DNA of 64,000 nt from an uncultured Caulobacterales bacterium (GCA_903884425.1 CAISEP010000017.1:1-64000); one strand, 5' to 3'. Counted from the first letter of the stretch, positions 35,840 to 44,704 are shown. The notes: a model not told the origin generated them from the sequence alone. A program made the numbers and translations.

Positions 35840-36571
35840 ATGTCGTCTGCCGAAACCGAGACCGATGCGGTCCTCGCGGCCCTGGCCACCCGCCTCGTGG
35901 GCAAGGCCCGGGACACGCGGCCCCTGCTGGTGGGCCTGACCGGCTCCGTGGCCGCGGGCAAGAGCACCCTGTGCACCCAGCTCGTCCCCCGTCTGGAGCC
36001 GAACCTGCGCGTGGAGGTGATCTCCACCGACGGCTTCCTTTTGCCCAACGACACGCTGAATGCCCGGGGTCTCGGCCTGCGCAAGGGCTTTCCTGAGTCC
36101 TATGACGCGGACGGACTGTTCGCAGCCCTGGCGGCGCTGCGGGCCGGGCCGACCCGGATTCCCGGCTATTCCCACGTCACCTACGACATCGACCCGGCCC
36201 TGACCCGGACCCTCGAGGGGGCGGACATCGTCATCCTGGAGGGCCTGGGCTTTGCCCCCTTCCCCGATGGCCGGAGCCTGACCGACAGCCTGGACCTGCT
36301 GATCTATCTGGATGCGTCCGAGGCCGACCTGGAAGACTGGTTCGCCGCGCGGTTCATGGGACTGTGGCGGGCGGCGGAGACCGATCCCGCCTCGTTCTAC
36401 GCCCAGTTCCGGCACATGGACGAGGTCCAGGCCGAGCAGTTCGGACGCATGGTCTGGTCGCAGATCAATCTGCCGAACCTGCGGGACCACATCGTTCACG
36501 CCCGGGACCGGGCCGACATCCTCCTGCGCAAGGATGCCGACCACCGGCTGGAACTGGTCCGCGGCCGCTAG
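35840..36571 (+). CDS. P-loop kinase related to type I pantothenate kinase (CoaA-like, short)
   Basis: A 243-aa kinase. The Walker A motif GSVAAGKST covers residues 35-43. The stretch ISTDGFLLPNDTLNARGLGL, then RKGFPESYDADGL, is almost the CoaA signature that binds ATP and pantothenate. Later YSHVTYDI and VILEGL follow the CoaA order. It is about 70 residues shorter than typical CoaA, mainly at the N-terminus. It may be the pantothenate kinase of this organism or a related uridine/nucleoside-type kinase. GGAG eight bases upstream supports the ATG. The gene follows the COG3380 gene by 40 bp in the same direction. Confidence 0.8.
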   Translation: MSSAETETDAVLAALATRLVGKARDTRPLLVGLTGSVAAGKSTLCTQLVPRLEPNLRVEVISTDGFLLPNDTLNARGLGLRKGFPESYDADGLFAALAALRAGPTRIPGYSHVTYDIDPALTRTLEGADIVILEGLGFAPFPDGRSLTDSLDLLIYLDASEADLEDWFAARFMGLWRAAETDPASFYAQFRHMDEVQAEQFGRMVWSQINLPNLRDHIVHARDRADILLRKDADHRLELVRGR

Positions 36572-36627
36572 GTCGCCGGACCGCCCGGCCCGGATGATTG
36601 CCGCAGAACCCGTGATATAAGCCCGCC

Positions 36628-38247
36628 ATGCTTCGCCTGACCGAACTCCGCCTTCCCCTGGGCCACGCCCCGGATGACCTGACCGCGGCCATCTGCGAGC
36701 GCCTCGGCGTGACCCCGGCCGACCTGCTGCAGGTCGAGGTGGCCCGCCGTGCCCACGATGCCCGCCGCAAGTCGGCGATCCTGATGGTTTATTCCGTGGA
36801 CGTGGAGGTGGCGGACGAGGCCGCGGTCCTGGCCCGCTGCGCCGGGGACATCCGGGTCCGGCCGGCACCGGACACCGCCTACCGATTCGTCACCCGGGCC
36901 CCGGAGGGGGACTTTTCGCGCCCCATCGTCATCGGCGTCGGCCCCTGCGGCCTGTTTGCGGGACTAATCCTGGCCCAGATGGGGTTCCGGCCGATCCTGC
37001 TGGACCGGGGCAAGGTGGTCCGGGAGCGGACCAGGGACACCTGGGGCCTGTGGCGGCGCAGCGAGCTGAACCCGGAATCCAACGTCCAGTTCGGCGAGGG
37101 CGGGGCTGGGACCTTCTCTGACGGCAAGCTCTACAGCCAGATCAAGGACCCACGGCACCTGGGCCGCAAGGTGCTGACCGAATTCGTCACCGCAGGCGCT
37201 CCGCCGGAGATCCTGACCGAGGCCCACCCGCACATCGGCACCTTCCGCCTGGTCACCATGGTGGAGAGCCTGCGGCGGACCATCGAGGCCCTGGGCGGCG
37301 AATACCGGTTCCAGCAGCGGGTGAGCGACCTGGTGATCGAGACCGACCCCGCAGGCCACCGCCGACTGCGCGGCGTGGTGCTGGAGTCCGGCGAGGTGCT
37401 GCACTCGGACCACGTTGTGCTGGCCGTCGGTCACAGCGCCCGGGACACCTTTGCCATGCTGCACGGGCGCGGCGTGCGGGTCGATGCCAAGCCCTTCTCG
37501 CTGGGAGTGCGGATCGAGCATCCCCAGTCCCTGATCGACCGGGCCCGGTTCGGCCCGTCCGCCGGGCATCCGGACCTGGGGGCGGCGGACTACAAGCTGT
37601 CCCACGCCTGCAGCAATGGCCGCACGGCCTACAGCTTCTGCATGTGCCCGGGGGGCACGGTGGTGGCCGCCGCCTCCGAGCCCGGACGCCTCGTCACCAA
37701 CGGCATGAGCCAGTATTCCCGCAACGAGCGCAACGCCAATGCGGGCATCGTCGTCGACATCACGCCGGAGCGGGACTATCCGGGCGACCCGCTGGCCGGC
37801 ATCGCCCTGCAGCGCCGGTGGGAGGAAGCCGCCTTCCAGGCCGGCGGCGGGGACTATTTCGCCCCGGCCCAGCGGGTGGGCGACTTCCTGGCCGGGCAGC
37901 CCTCGACCTCACTCGGGGCGGTGATCCCGTCCTATCGCCCCGGCGTCCGGCCGACGGACCTTTCTGCCTGCCTGCCGGAGTTCGTGGTCGAGGCCATCCG
38001 CGAGGCCCTGCCGGTCTTCGGGCGCCAGATCCCCGGCTTCGATGATCCCGACGCGGTGATGACGGGGGTGGAGACCCGCACCTCCTCGCCGGTCCGTATC
38101 CCGAGGGGCCAGGATTTCCAGAGCCTGAACACGGCCGGCCTCTATCCCGCCGGCGAAGGGGCGGGCTATGCCGGCGGGATCCTGTCGGCGGCGGTGGACG
38201 GCATCAAGGTGGCCGAGGCCGTCGCCCTGGCCCTGACCTCACCCTAG
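36628..38247 (+). CDS. FAD-dependent dehydrogenase, COG2509 type
   Basis: A 539-aa flavoprotein with a distinctive N-terminal domain (residues 1-95, containing RRAHDARRKSAILMVYSVDV) before the FAD motif VIGVGPCGLFAGLILAQMGF (101-120). It then carries NVQFGEGGAGTFSDGKLYSQ, TFRLVTMVESLRRTIEALGG and a C-terminal GLYPAGEGAGYAGGI. These match the uncharacterised COG2509 family, conserved in many bacteria. The enzyme reaction is not known. TATAAG eight bases upstream of the ATG could be a -10 with a leaderless message, but this is speculative. It is transcribed independently of the MFS gene 80 bp downstream or loosely with it. Confidence 0.84.
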   Translation: MLRLTELRLPLGHAPDDLTAAICERLGVTPADLLQVEVARRAHDARRKSAILMVYSVDVEVADEAAVLARCAGDIRVRPAPDTAYRFVTRAPEGDFSRPIVIGVGPCGLFAGLILAQMGFRPILLDRGKVVRERTRDTWGLWRRSELNPESNVQFGEGGAGTFSDGKLYSQIKDPRHLGRKVLTEFVTAGAPPEILTEAHPHIGTFRLVTMVESLRRTIEALGGEYRFQQRVSDLVIETDPAGHRRLRGVVLESGEVLHSDHVVLAVGHSARDTFAMLHGRGVRVDAKPFSLGVRIEHPQSLIDRARFGPSAGHPDLGAADYKLSHACSNGRTAYSFCMCPGGTVVAAASEPGRLVTNGMSQYSRNERNANAGIVVDITPERDYPGDPLAGIALQRRWEEAAFQAGGGDYFAPAQRVGDFLAGQPSTSLGAVIPSYRPGVRPTDLSACLPEFVVEAIREALPVFGRQIPGFDDPDAVMTGVETRTSSPVRIPRGQDFQSLNTAGLYPAGEGAGYAGGILSAAVDGIKVAEAVALALTSP

Positions 38248-38327
38248 GCATTGCATCCCGGGCCACGGCTCGCGATAGTCCGTGTCCGGAGGCTCCGCAG
38301 AAGGGCCCGTGGCAGGAAGCAGTCGGG

Positions 38328-39860
38328 ATGGCCTCACAGCAGGACCTGGACAATCGGGTACCGATCACCGGCGCGCTGATGCTGGCGACACTGATGAATA
38401 CCCTGGACGGGACCATCGCCAATGTCGCCCTGCCCCACATCCAGGGCAGCGTCTCGGCGGCGCAGGACCAGGTCACCTGGGTGCTGACCTCCTACATCAT
38501 CGCCACGGCGATCATGATGCCCCTGTCCGGCTGGATTTCGGAGAAGATCGGCCGCAAGCGGATGCTGATGCTGTCCATCGGCGGCTTCACCGTGGCCTCG
38601 ATGCTGTGCGGGCTGGCCACCAACCTGCCGGAAATCGTGCTGTTCCGCATCCTGCAGGGGCTGGCGGGCGCGTCCCTCATGCCCATGTCCCAGACGGTGA
38701 TGCTGGACCTGTTCCCCCTCAAGATGCTGCCCCGGGTCATGAGCATCTGGAGCGCGGCCATCATGCTGGGCCCCATTGCCGGTCCGACCCTGGGGGGCTG
38801 GCTGACGGAGAACCTGTCCTGGCGCTGGGTCTTCTTCATCAACCTGCCGATCGGGGTGGCGGCCCTGTTCGTCCTGCAGATGTTCATGGCCGACGACCCC
38901 GGCGGTCGACAGCGGCCCTTCGACTTCATCGGCTTCATCACCCTCACCCTGTTCGTCGGCGCCTTCCAGCTGATGCTGGACCGTGGTCCGGGGCAGGACT
39001 GGTTCGGATCGACGGAGCTGTGGTTCGAGGCGGGCCTCGCGCTGCTGGGCCTCTACCTGTTCATCCTCCAGACCCTGTCGGCGCAGCATCCGTTCTTTCC
39101 CCGGGACCTGGCCCGGGACGGGAACTTCGTGGGCGGGCTGACGGTGAACATCTTCGTCGGCGCGCTTCTGTTCTCCACCGGCGCGATCCTGCCGTCCTTC
39201 ATGCAGAACCTGCTGGGCTATTCGGCCCTGCAGAGCGGCTACGCCAGCGTCACCCGGGGGCTGGGCTCGGTGATCTCCTTCATCGCCGTCCCGTTCATGG
39301 TGGCGCGACTGGGGGCCAAGCCCACCCTGCTGATCGGGGTCGCCTTCAGTGCCCTGTCCCTGTGGCAGATGTCGCACTTCAATCTCGGCATGTCCGCCGA
39401 CCTGATCCTGCTGTCGGGCTTCGTCCAGGGGGTGGGGGTCGGGCTGATGTTCGCCCCGATCAGCACCCTCAGCTACGCCACCCTGGCCCCGCGCCTGCGA
39501 CCGGAGGGGACCATCCTGGCCAGCATGCTCCGCAGCCTGGGCTCCAGCATCGGCATCTCCCTGGTGCAGGCCAACCTGGTGAGCCAGAGCGCCGTCGGCT
39601 TTTCCCGCCTGGCGGAGCACGTGACGACGGAGACCCAGGCCCTGGCCACCGGCAGCGCGGCCGTCGGCGGCGCGCAGGGCACGCTGAGCCTCGCCCTGCT
39701 CCGCGCCCAGATCGCGCGGCAGGGGGCGATGCTCGCCTATGACACCATCTTTGCGTGGATGGCGCTGGCCGTGTGCCTGCTGGTCCCCCTGGTCCTGATG
39801 CTCAAGCGACCCCCGGCCCCGGCCGCGTCCGCCCCGTCCGTGGAGGCGGTGAGCGAATAG
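38328..39860 (+). CDS. DHA2 family multidrug MFS transporter (EmrB/QacA subfamily)
   Basis: A 510-aa protein with 14 predicted membrane helices. Hallmarks of the DHA2 (drug:H+ antiporter 2) group: MNTLDGTIANVALPHIQG in helix 1, SYIIATAIMMPLSGWISEKI with the motif A loop, RILQGLAGASLMPMSQTV, and motif C GPIAGPTLGGWLTEN. It belongs to the EmrB type that often pairs with a membrane-fusion EmrA, but no emrA or tolC-like gene is adjacent. Thus it may act alone as an inner-membrane pump. The substrate is unknown. Confidence 0.9.
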   Translation: MASQQDLDNRVPITGALMLATLMNTLDGTIANVALPHIQGSVSAAQDQVTWVLTSYIIATAIMMPLSGWISEKIGRKRMLMLSIGGFTVASMLCGLATNLPEIVLFRILQGLAGASLMPMSQTVMLDLFPLKMLPRVMSIWSAAIMLGPIAGPTLGGWLTENLSWRWVFFINLPIGVAALFVLQMFMADDPGGRQRPFDFIGFITLTLFVGAFQLMLDRGPGQDWFGSTELWFEAGLALLGLYLFILQTLSAQHPFFPRDLARDGNFVGGLTVNIFVGALLFSTGAILPSFMQNLLGYSALQSGYASVTRGLGSVISFIAVPFMVARLGAKPTLLIGVAFSALSLWQMSHFNLGMSADLILLSGFVQGVGVGLMFAPISTLSYATLAPRLRPEGTILASMLRSLGSSIGISLVQANLVSQSAVGFSRLAEHVTTETQALATGSAAVGGAQGTLSLALLRAQIARQGAMLAYDTIFAWMALAVCLLVPLVLMLKRPPAPAASAPSVEAVSE

Positions 39861-39882
39861 CCGTCCTGGCCCCCGAAATCCC

Positions 39883-39895
39883 GGAAACGGTTTCC
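39883..39895. repeat. 13-bp palindrome upstream of the hybrid kinase gene
   Basis: GGAAAC-G-GTTTCC is a perfect 6-bp inverted repeat around one base, 23 bp after the DHA2 stop and 112 bp before the kinase start. There is no T-run, so an operator is as likely as a terminator stem. Confidence 0.35.
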
Positions 39896-40006
39896 TCATG
39901 ATTTACGGCTGTACTGGCGTCAGTGATTCAACAGGATTCGTCCATCGGAGACATTTCGGGGCCGGAACGCTCCGAATTCGGAACACAGAGGCCGGCGGGG
40001 ATTCTG

Positions 40007-41413
40007 ATGATCAGCCGAAAAGTGCTTTGGACCCTGTGCCTCGATGTCTTCTACGTCACGGCGGCCCTGGCCAGCGACTATACGTTCAATGTTCTGATCG
40101 GCCATAATCCGCGGGGGTTCACCCCGTTGGGAACGGTCCTGATCACCCTGATGGTGGGCACGCCGGTGACCTACTATCTGATCAGCCAGCGTTTCGACCT
40201 GAGCCGCGTCATCGCCGAGCGCAAGCGGCTTGAGACGGAGCTGATCGGCGCCCTCGCCGAGGCGGAAACGGCGACCCGGGCCAAGTCGGAATTCCTGGCC
40301 AACATGACCCACGAACTCCGCACGCCGCTGAACGCCATCATCGGCTTTTCCGGCATCCTGGGGCGGTCCGCAGGCCTGTCACCCGCCGATGCGCGCTATG
40401 TGGCCCTCGTCAATGATGCGAGCCACACCCTGCTGCACATCATCAACGACGTGCTGGACTATTCCAAGCTCGAGGCCGGGCAGATCGGCTTCGAACGCAC
40501 CGCGGTCGACCCGGCGGACCTGGCCGCATCCACCGCCGCCCTGCTGGCGGACGAGGCGACCCGCAAGGGCCTGGACCTGGCGGTCAGCGTCACCGCGCCT
40601 CCGGTGCCGCTGCTGACCGACGGGGGGCGGCTGCGCCAGGTCATCGTCAACTTCCTGTCCAACGCGATCAAGTTCACCGCGGAGGGACGGATCGAGCTCG
40701 CCATCGACGTGGGTCCCACGAACGGCGGGGCCCGGATGCGGGTGGAGGTCCGCGACACCGGGATCGGCGTTCCGCCGGACCAGATCGACCGCATCTTCCG
40801 CCGCTTCGTCCAGGCCGACGCCTCCGTCTCCCGCCAGTTCGGCGGCACGGGGCTGGGGCTGGCCATCTCCAAGCGCATCATCGACGGACTGGACGGCACC
40901 ATCGGCGTGTTCAACAACCAGTCCGGCGGTGCGACCTTCTGGTTCGAAATCATCGCCCCCCTCGCCGATCCCGCCCGATCCACGCCGATCCTGCCGGTCC
41001 CGCCCCTGGACCTGACCCGACAGGCCCGGGTCCTGCTGGTGGACGACAATCCCAACAATCGCGAGCTGGTCAGTGCCCTTCTCGGCGCGTTCGACCTGGT
41101 GATCGTGACGGCCGAGGACGGCGCCGAGGCCGTGGCCGCCGTGGAGCAGGCCGCCCGGGACGGATCGCCCTTCGACATCGTCCTGATGGACATCCACATG
41201 CCCAATCTCGACGGCCTGACCGCCACGCGCCGCATCCGGGCGCTGGAGGCCGACCGGCAGTGCCGGACGCCGATCATTGCCATGACCGCCAATGTCCTCC
41301 CCGACCAGGTGGCCACCTGCCTCGAGGCCGGCATGGACGGGCACGTGGGCAAGCCCATCGTGCCGGAGGGGCTGATGAGCACCCTCGCTTGCTGGCTGCC
41401 CACCGCGGCCTGA
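40007..41413 (+). CDS. membrane hybrid histidine kinase with C-terminal receiver domain
   Basis: A 468-aa protein with two N-terminal membrane helices (about 8-28 and 40-60) and a very short periplasmic loop. Then come a HisKA domain with the phospho-accepting His102 (FLANMTHELRTPLNAI), a HATPase domain (N box NFLSNAIKFT, G1 DTGIGV, G2 GGTGLGLAIS) and a receiver domain with phospho-acceptor Asp395 (VLMDIHMPN). The lack of a large sensor domain suggests sensing within the membrane or through partners. The GTG at 39923 would add 28 non-conserved residues; the ATG at 40007 is preferred. No cognate response regulator or HPt gene is adjacent. Confidence 0.9.
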   Translation: MISRKVLWTLCLDVFYVTAALASDYTFNVLIGHNPRGFTPLGTVLITLMVGTPVTYYLISQRFDLSRVIAERKRLETELIGALAEAETATRAKSEFLANMTHELRTPLNAIIGFSGILGRSAGLSPADARYVALVNDASHTLLHIINDVLDYSKLEAGQIGFERTAVDPADLAASTAALLADEATRKGLDLAVSVTAPPVPLLTDGGRLRQVIVNFLSNAIKFTAEGRIELAIDVGPTNGGARMRVEVRDTGIGVPPDQIDRIFRRFVQADASVSRQFGGTGLGLAISKRIIDGLDGTIGVFNNQSGGATFWFEIIAPLADPARSTPILPVPPLDLTRQARVLLVDDNPNNRELVSALLGAFDLVIVTAEDGAEAVAAVEQAARDGSPFDIVLMDIHMPNLDGLTATRRIRALEADRQCRTPIIAMTANVLPDQVATCLEAGMDGHVGKPIVPEGLMSTLACWLPTAA

Positions 41414-41418
41414 TCTCC

Positions 41419-41442
41419 GGCGGCACCGGTGCATGTGCCGCC
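41419..41442 (+). terminator. hairpin after the hybrid kinase gene
   Basis: GGCGGCAC-N8-GTGCCGCC is a perfect 8-bp stem starting 6 bp after the stop codon. It has no clear U-tract, so it may be a weak or Rho-assisted terminator or a stabilising 3' hairpin. Confidence 0.45.
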
Positions 41443-41576
41443 AAGACGGCGCGACGGCGACTCAAAGCATTCCGCGGCCTGCGCTTCGCCTCACAGCCCC
41501 GTTTCATTATCGCAACATTCGAAACACTCATGAAACAAGGCCGAGTATTTTACGGTTTTATCTGCGATCACGCCCG

Positions 41577-41608
41577 TTAACCATGATCGAACACCTCCGT
41601 TTAACCAG
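41577..41608. promoter_or_regulatory. two CtrA-like half-sites TTAACCAT and TTAACCAG
   Basis: TTAACCAT (41577-41584) and TTAACCAG (41601-41608) are direct repeats 24 bp apart, within the AT-rich intergenic DNA 68-99 bp upstream of the His-rich protein gene. TTAACCAT is the half-site described for CtrA in Caulobacter. Control by CtrA is inferred only from this match. Confidence 0.4.
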
Positions 41609-41675
41609 TTCGGCGGAGATCGGATGAGATAGCGGTGATCTCCCCCTCACCGCCCCTCTCGAAAGGATCAGGACC

Positions 41676-42458
41676 ATGTCCATCGAGTCCAGCGGTACCA
41701 GCTCCGGCGGATCGATCACCTGGGACCTTCTCCAGGCCCTGCGCCTGGCGGCCAATTCTTCCACCGCCCAGACGGCATCGACGGGTACGGCGGCTTCCGG
41801 CACGACGCCGTCGACGGCGGACGCCCCGCCGACCGGGTCCGCCCCCCCGCCTCCGCCGCCCGGCCCTCCGCCGGAATCGCCGTCCGCGGCGTCCGGTGTC
41901 TCGAAGCTCGCCGATGACTTGCAGAGCCTGTTGCTGGCGCTCCAGACCGCCGACAGCAGCTCCAGCACCTCGAGCTCCTCCAGCACGAGCGGGACCAACG
42001 GGACCACCGGGACCTCCACGGCCTCGACCGATTCGACGACTTCGGGCACCACGGGCAGCACCACGGGCAGCACCACGGGCACGACCGGCACCTCGGTCGC
42101 CGACGCCGCCTCGGCCCTGGCGACGGACCTCCAGACCCTGGCCAGCCAGTCTTCCGGCGTGCAGGGCCACCACCACGGTCACCACCATCACCACAGCGAG
42201 GACGGGGACAGCGCCTCGGCCTCATCCTCCTCCGGCACCTCCGGCAGCGACAGCCAGACGACCGGGACCACGGGGACCGGATCGGGAACGGATACGGGGT
42301 CCAGCGCGAGCACGGGCACCAGCACCGATCCCTCGCCCATCGCGACCTTCCTGACCGAGTTCGCCAACGCCCTGAAGCAGTATGCCGCGGCCACCGCCCC
42401 GCCCGTGCCCGCCACCACCTCCTCCACGACCCAGCCGACCACCAACGTCACCGCCTGA
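41676..42458 (+). CDS. Ser/Thr-rich low-complexity protein with a histidine cluster, function unknown
   Basis: 260 aa, not recognised. It opens with a short amphipathic segment (WDLLQALRLAA, residues 16-26), then a Pro run (57-67). A helix LADDLQSLLLALQ (78-90) and a degenerate copy ALATDLQTLASQ (147-158) flank a Ser/Thr/Gly tract (93-140). Histidine-rich HHHGHHHHH lies at 165-173, followed by another Ser/Thr/Gly tract and a final helix FLTEFANALKQYAAAT (225-240). There is no signal peptide or membrane helix. Metal binding by the His cluster and an extended linker-rich shape are inferences. AGGA precedes the ATG. Codon third positions are strongly GC, as expected for a real gene, and the frame avoids stops. 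Confidence 0.7.
   Translation: MSIESSGTSSGGSITWDLLQALRLAANSSTAQTASTGTAASGTTPSTADAPPTGSAPPPPPPGPPPESPSAASGVSKLADDLQSLLLALQTADSSSSTSSSSSTSGTNGTTGTSTASTDSTTSGTTGSTTGSTTGTTGTSVADAASALATDLQTLASQSSGVQGHHHGHHHHHSEDGDSASASSSSGTSGSDSQTTGTTGTGSGTDTGSSASTGTSTDPSPIATFLTEFANALKQYAAATAPPVPATTSSTTQPTTNVTA
42043..42085 (+). repeat. 12-bp tandem repeat inside the low-complexity gene
   Basis: The unit GGGCAGCACCAC recurs about 3.5 times and encodes the TTGS repeats. In-frame 12-bp units allow length variation by slippage without a frameshift. Confidence 0.65.
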
Positions 42459-42554
42459 TCCGCGGAGGATTGTCCCGGATCAAGGCACCTGCCGCGTCCG
42501 CATGGTCCGTGATCCGCCAGATGCCATGGGGGCATCAGCGCGGAGTCCGACACC

Positions 42555-42815
42555 ATGTGGGGCCACAGACTATTGGGCGTTCTCCTGACCGCTGTCGGGG
42601 CAGGCCTAGGCTACTGGATCATCTGGGTGGTCTATGATCCCCGGTATTCGTCGCAGAGCCTGGCCATTGCCATCGGCATCCCGGGCACGCTGATCATCAG
42701 CCTTCTGGCCGTATTGCTGACCCTGGCGGGTCTCGGCTTGGTGTTCGCCCCCAGCGGCACCCGGGCCGCGGGTCGACGGCTCAGCCAGGGCCTGCGCCCC
42801 AACCGCCCGTACTGA
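42555..42815 (+). CDS. small membrane protein of unknown function (two helices)
   Basis: An 86-aa protein. Hydrophobic helices lie at about residues 5-27 (LLGVLLTAVGAGLGYWIIWVV) and 36-64 (LAIAIGIPGTLIISLLAVLL onward). A basic tail GTRAAGRRLSQGLRPNRPY probably faces the cytoplasm. No family is recognised. GGAG lies about nine bases before the ATG. It stands between the His-rich gene and the convergent HupE gene, with 15 bp to the latter's stop. The short loop YDPRYSSQS joins the helices. Confidence 0.6.
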   Translation: MWGHRLLGVLLTAVGAGLGYWIIWVVYDPRYSSQSLAIAIGIPGTLIISLLAVLLTLAGLGLVFAPSGTRAAGRRLSQGLRPNRPY

Positions 42816-42830
42816 CGGCAATGCCGCAGC

Positions 42831-43835
42831 TCAGGCCGTCAGGATGGCGCTGACGCGGTCGAGGAACCAGAACGCGGCCAGTCCGCCTATGGCATAGCCC
42901 GCCACCCGCAGGGCCAGCGCCCGGGGCGTGCGGATCACCCGCTGGATCAGGAATGCCCCGAGGCTGAGGGTCAGGATGAAGCCGATCTGGCCGGCCTCCA
43001 CCCCCAGGTTGAAGGCCAGCAGGGACACCGGAATCTCCTGGGCGGGAAGGCCCGCCTCGCGCAGGGCTGCGGCAAATCCCAGGCCGTGCAGCAGGCCGAA
43101 GGTGAAGGCGATCCGGGCCGGATGCCGGGCGATCGGACCGGGGGTGCCCCGGGACAGGGCCACGACCTCGACGGCGACGAGCAGGATGGAAAGCGCGATC
43201 AGCGCCTCCACCGGGGCCTGGGGCACGTGGATGAGGCCCAGGGTCGCCGCCGACAGGGTCAGGCTGTGCGCCAGGGTAAAGGCGGTGACCGTCGCCAGCA
43301 GCCGCCGCATCGACCCCACCAGCAGCAGCAGTCCCGCCACGAAGGCGAGGTGGTCGAAGCCCGTAAGGATATGCTCCACCCCCAGCGCGCCATAGGTCCG
43401 GAACACATCCAGCCGACTGGTGGGCCGGGGCACGGGGAAGTCCGGGCTGTCCGGGGTGAGCCGAAGGGTCGCCACCTCTCCGGAGGGCTGGACCACCCGC
43501 ACCAGGGCGTCGGTGAGGGTGTTCTGCAGCCCCGACAGCCGCGCCGTGCGGCCATAGGGGGCCTGGGCGCAGGTCACGCGCCCGATCACCACCACAGCGC
43601 CGGGGACATCCTGGGCACCGGTCTGCTCCACCTCGCAGCTCTCCGGCATGTCCAGCCGCACGGCCAGCGGCCGCCCGCCCAGGGCCGGCAGCTTCAGCAT
43701 CATGTCGAAGCGGGTGTCGCTGCGGGCGCGGAGCTCGAGATAGGCGGGCCGGACCTCGTGCGCCATGGCCCCGCCGACGGCTGCGAACCACAGGACCGCC
43801 AGCAGCAGCACTCCGAGGCCCCGGGAAGACCTCAC
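42831..43835 (-). CDS. HupE/UreJ family membrane protein
   Basis: A 334-aa protein with a signal peptide (AVLWFAAVGGAMAHEVRPAY) whose cleavage would expose an N-terminal histidine. A soluble periplasmic domain of about 130 residues follows, then six or seven membrane helices. The helices bear HupE-like histidine motifs: GVEHILTGFDHLAFVAGL, FTLAHSLTL, GLLHGLGFA and FNLGVEAGQ. HupE/UreJ proteins are nickel or metal permeases next to hydrogenase or urease; neither is present here. The GTG start at 43835 overlaps the stop of the PpiC gene (GTGA) with GGGGGG upstream. It is the last gene of a coupled triad with PpiC and DUF3604. Confidence 0.87.
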   Translation of the reverse strand: MRSSRGLGVLLLAVLWFAAVGGAMAHEVRPAYLELRARSDTRFDMMLKLPALGGRPLAVRLDMPESCEVEQTGAQDVPGAVVVIGRVTCAQAPYGRTARLSGLQNTLTDALVRVVQPSGEVATLRLTPDSPDFPVPRPTSRLDVFRTYGALGVEHILTGFDHLAFVAGLLLLVGSMRRLLATVTAFTLAHSLTLSAATLGLIHVPQAPVEALIALSILLVAVEVVALSRGTPGPIARHPARIAFTFGLLHGLGFAAALREAGLPAQEIPVSLLAFNLGVEAGQIGFILTLSLGAFLIQRVIRTPRALALRVAGYAIGGLAAFWFLDRVSAILTA

Positions 43836-44704
43836 GGGTGCCCCCCGGCCACGGCCGCCACGGCCTTGGCATCGAGGCTCACGTGATAGCGCTTTTCCAG
43901 GTCCGCGCTCGCCCGGACGGCGGCGGCCTGTGCGGCATCGACCATCCAGTCGGCCAGCACCTGACCGCGCACCGCGGCGAAGTCCGGCGGGGCCAGGGCC
44001 CGGCGGGCCGTGATCTTCACCAGGTGGAAGCCGAAACCTGACCCCACCGGCCCGTCCCACACACCCGGGCGCAACCGCGGCAGGGCCTCGGCGAAGTTGG
44101 ACCCGAAGTCCTGGCGGATCTCCTGTTCGGTGGCGTTGCGCTCCACCGGATTGCCCGGAAACGCATCCCCCTTCGCCGTCGCGGGATGGGCGAGCGCCGC
44201 CTGCGCCGCCGCCAGCGCCTTGTCCCGGCCCCGGTCCGCGGAAAAATAGAGCTGGACGAAGCTGTAGCGGGACGGCCCGGCGTAGCGGTCGGCGTGCTCG
44301 GACAGATAGGTCCGCAAGGTCGCATCCGACGGGGGGGCAAGGCTCGCCGGATTGTTGATCAGGAAGTCGTATTTCTGCGCCAGCCTGCGGCGGATCACGC
44401 TGTCGTCCTGGTCGAGGCCGAGGCGACGGGCCTCCCGCACCCGCATCTCCTCCAGGGTCCAGGCCCTGGCGACGGTGGTCAGCTCCGCCTCCGTCGGGCG
44501 GCGGCCGAACTGGGCCCGCCAGATGCCGGCCAGCGCCTCCAGCCGCGGCCGATCCACGGTGATCGCCGCCTCATCCGCGGGCACCCGTCCGGCACCATGC
44601 CAGGCATTGAGGCCGAACAGCACCGCCCCGATCAGCAGGAAATGGACCACCGGATGGGTCCAGATCCTGCGGAGCCCCGTCAGCGGGACAGGGGGCTCGG
44701 TCAT
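43832..44704 (-). CDS. membrane-anchored parvulin-type peptidyl-prolyl isomerase (PpiC)
   Basis: A 290-aa protein with one N-terminal membrane anchor (PVVHFLLIGAVLFGLNAW, residues 18-35). A helical SurA-like chaperone region follows (RPRLEALAGIWRAQFGRRPT, then LDQDDSVIRRRLAQKYDF). The parvulin rotamase domain is C-terminal (about 145-250, ending FGFHLVKITARR). It probably assists folding of periplasmic or membrane partners. Its start overlaps the DUF3604 stop (ATGA) and its stop overlaps the HupE start (GTGA). Such tight coupling suggests it serves one or both neighbours. Confidence 0.87.
   Translation of the reverse strand: MTEPPVPLTGLRRIWTHPVVHFLLIGAVLFGLNAWHGAGRVPADEAAITVDRPRLEALAGIWRAQFGRRPTEAELTTVARAWTLEEMRVREARRLGLDQDDSVIRRRLAQKYDFLINNPASLAPPSDATLRTYLSEHADRYAGPSRYSFVQLYFSADRGRDKALAAAQAALAHPATAKGDAFPGNPVERNATEQEIRQDFGSNFAEALPRLRPGVWDGPVGSGFGFHLVKITARRALAPPDFAAVRGQVLADWMVDAAQAAAVRASADLEKRYHVSLDAKAVAAVAGGHP

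Noticed and set aside
42831-43835. Hydrogenase or urease accessory role for the HupE/UreJ protein
   Set aside because: No hydrogenase, urease or nickel-maturation gene is present. The context is DUF3604 and PpiC.
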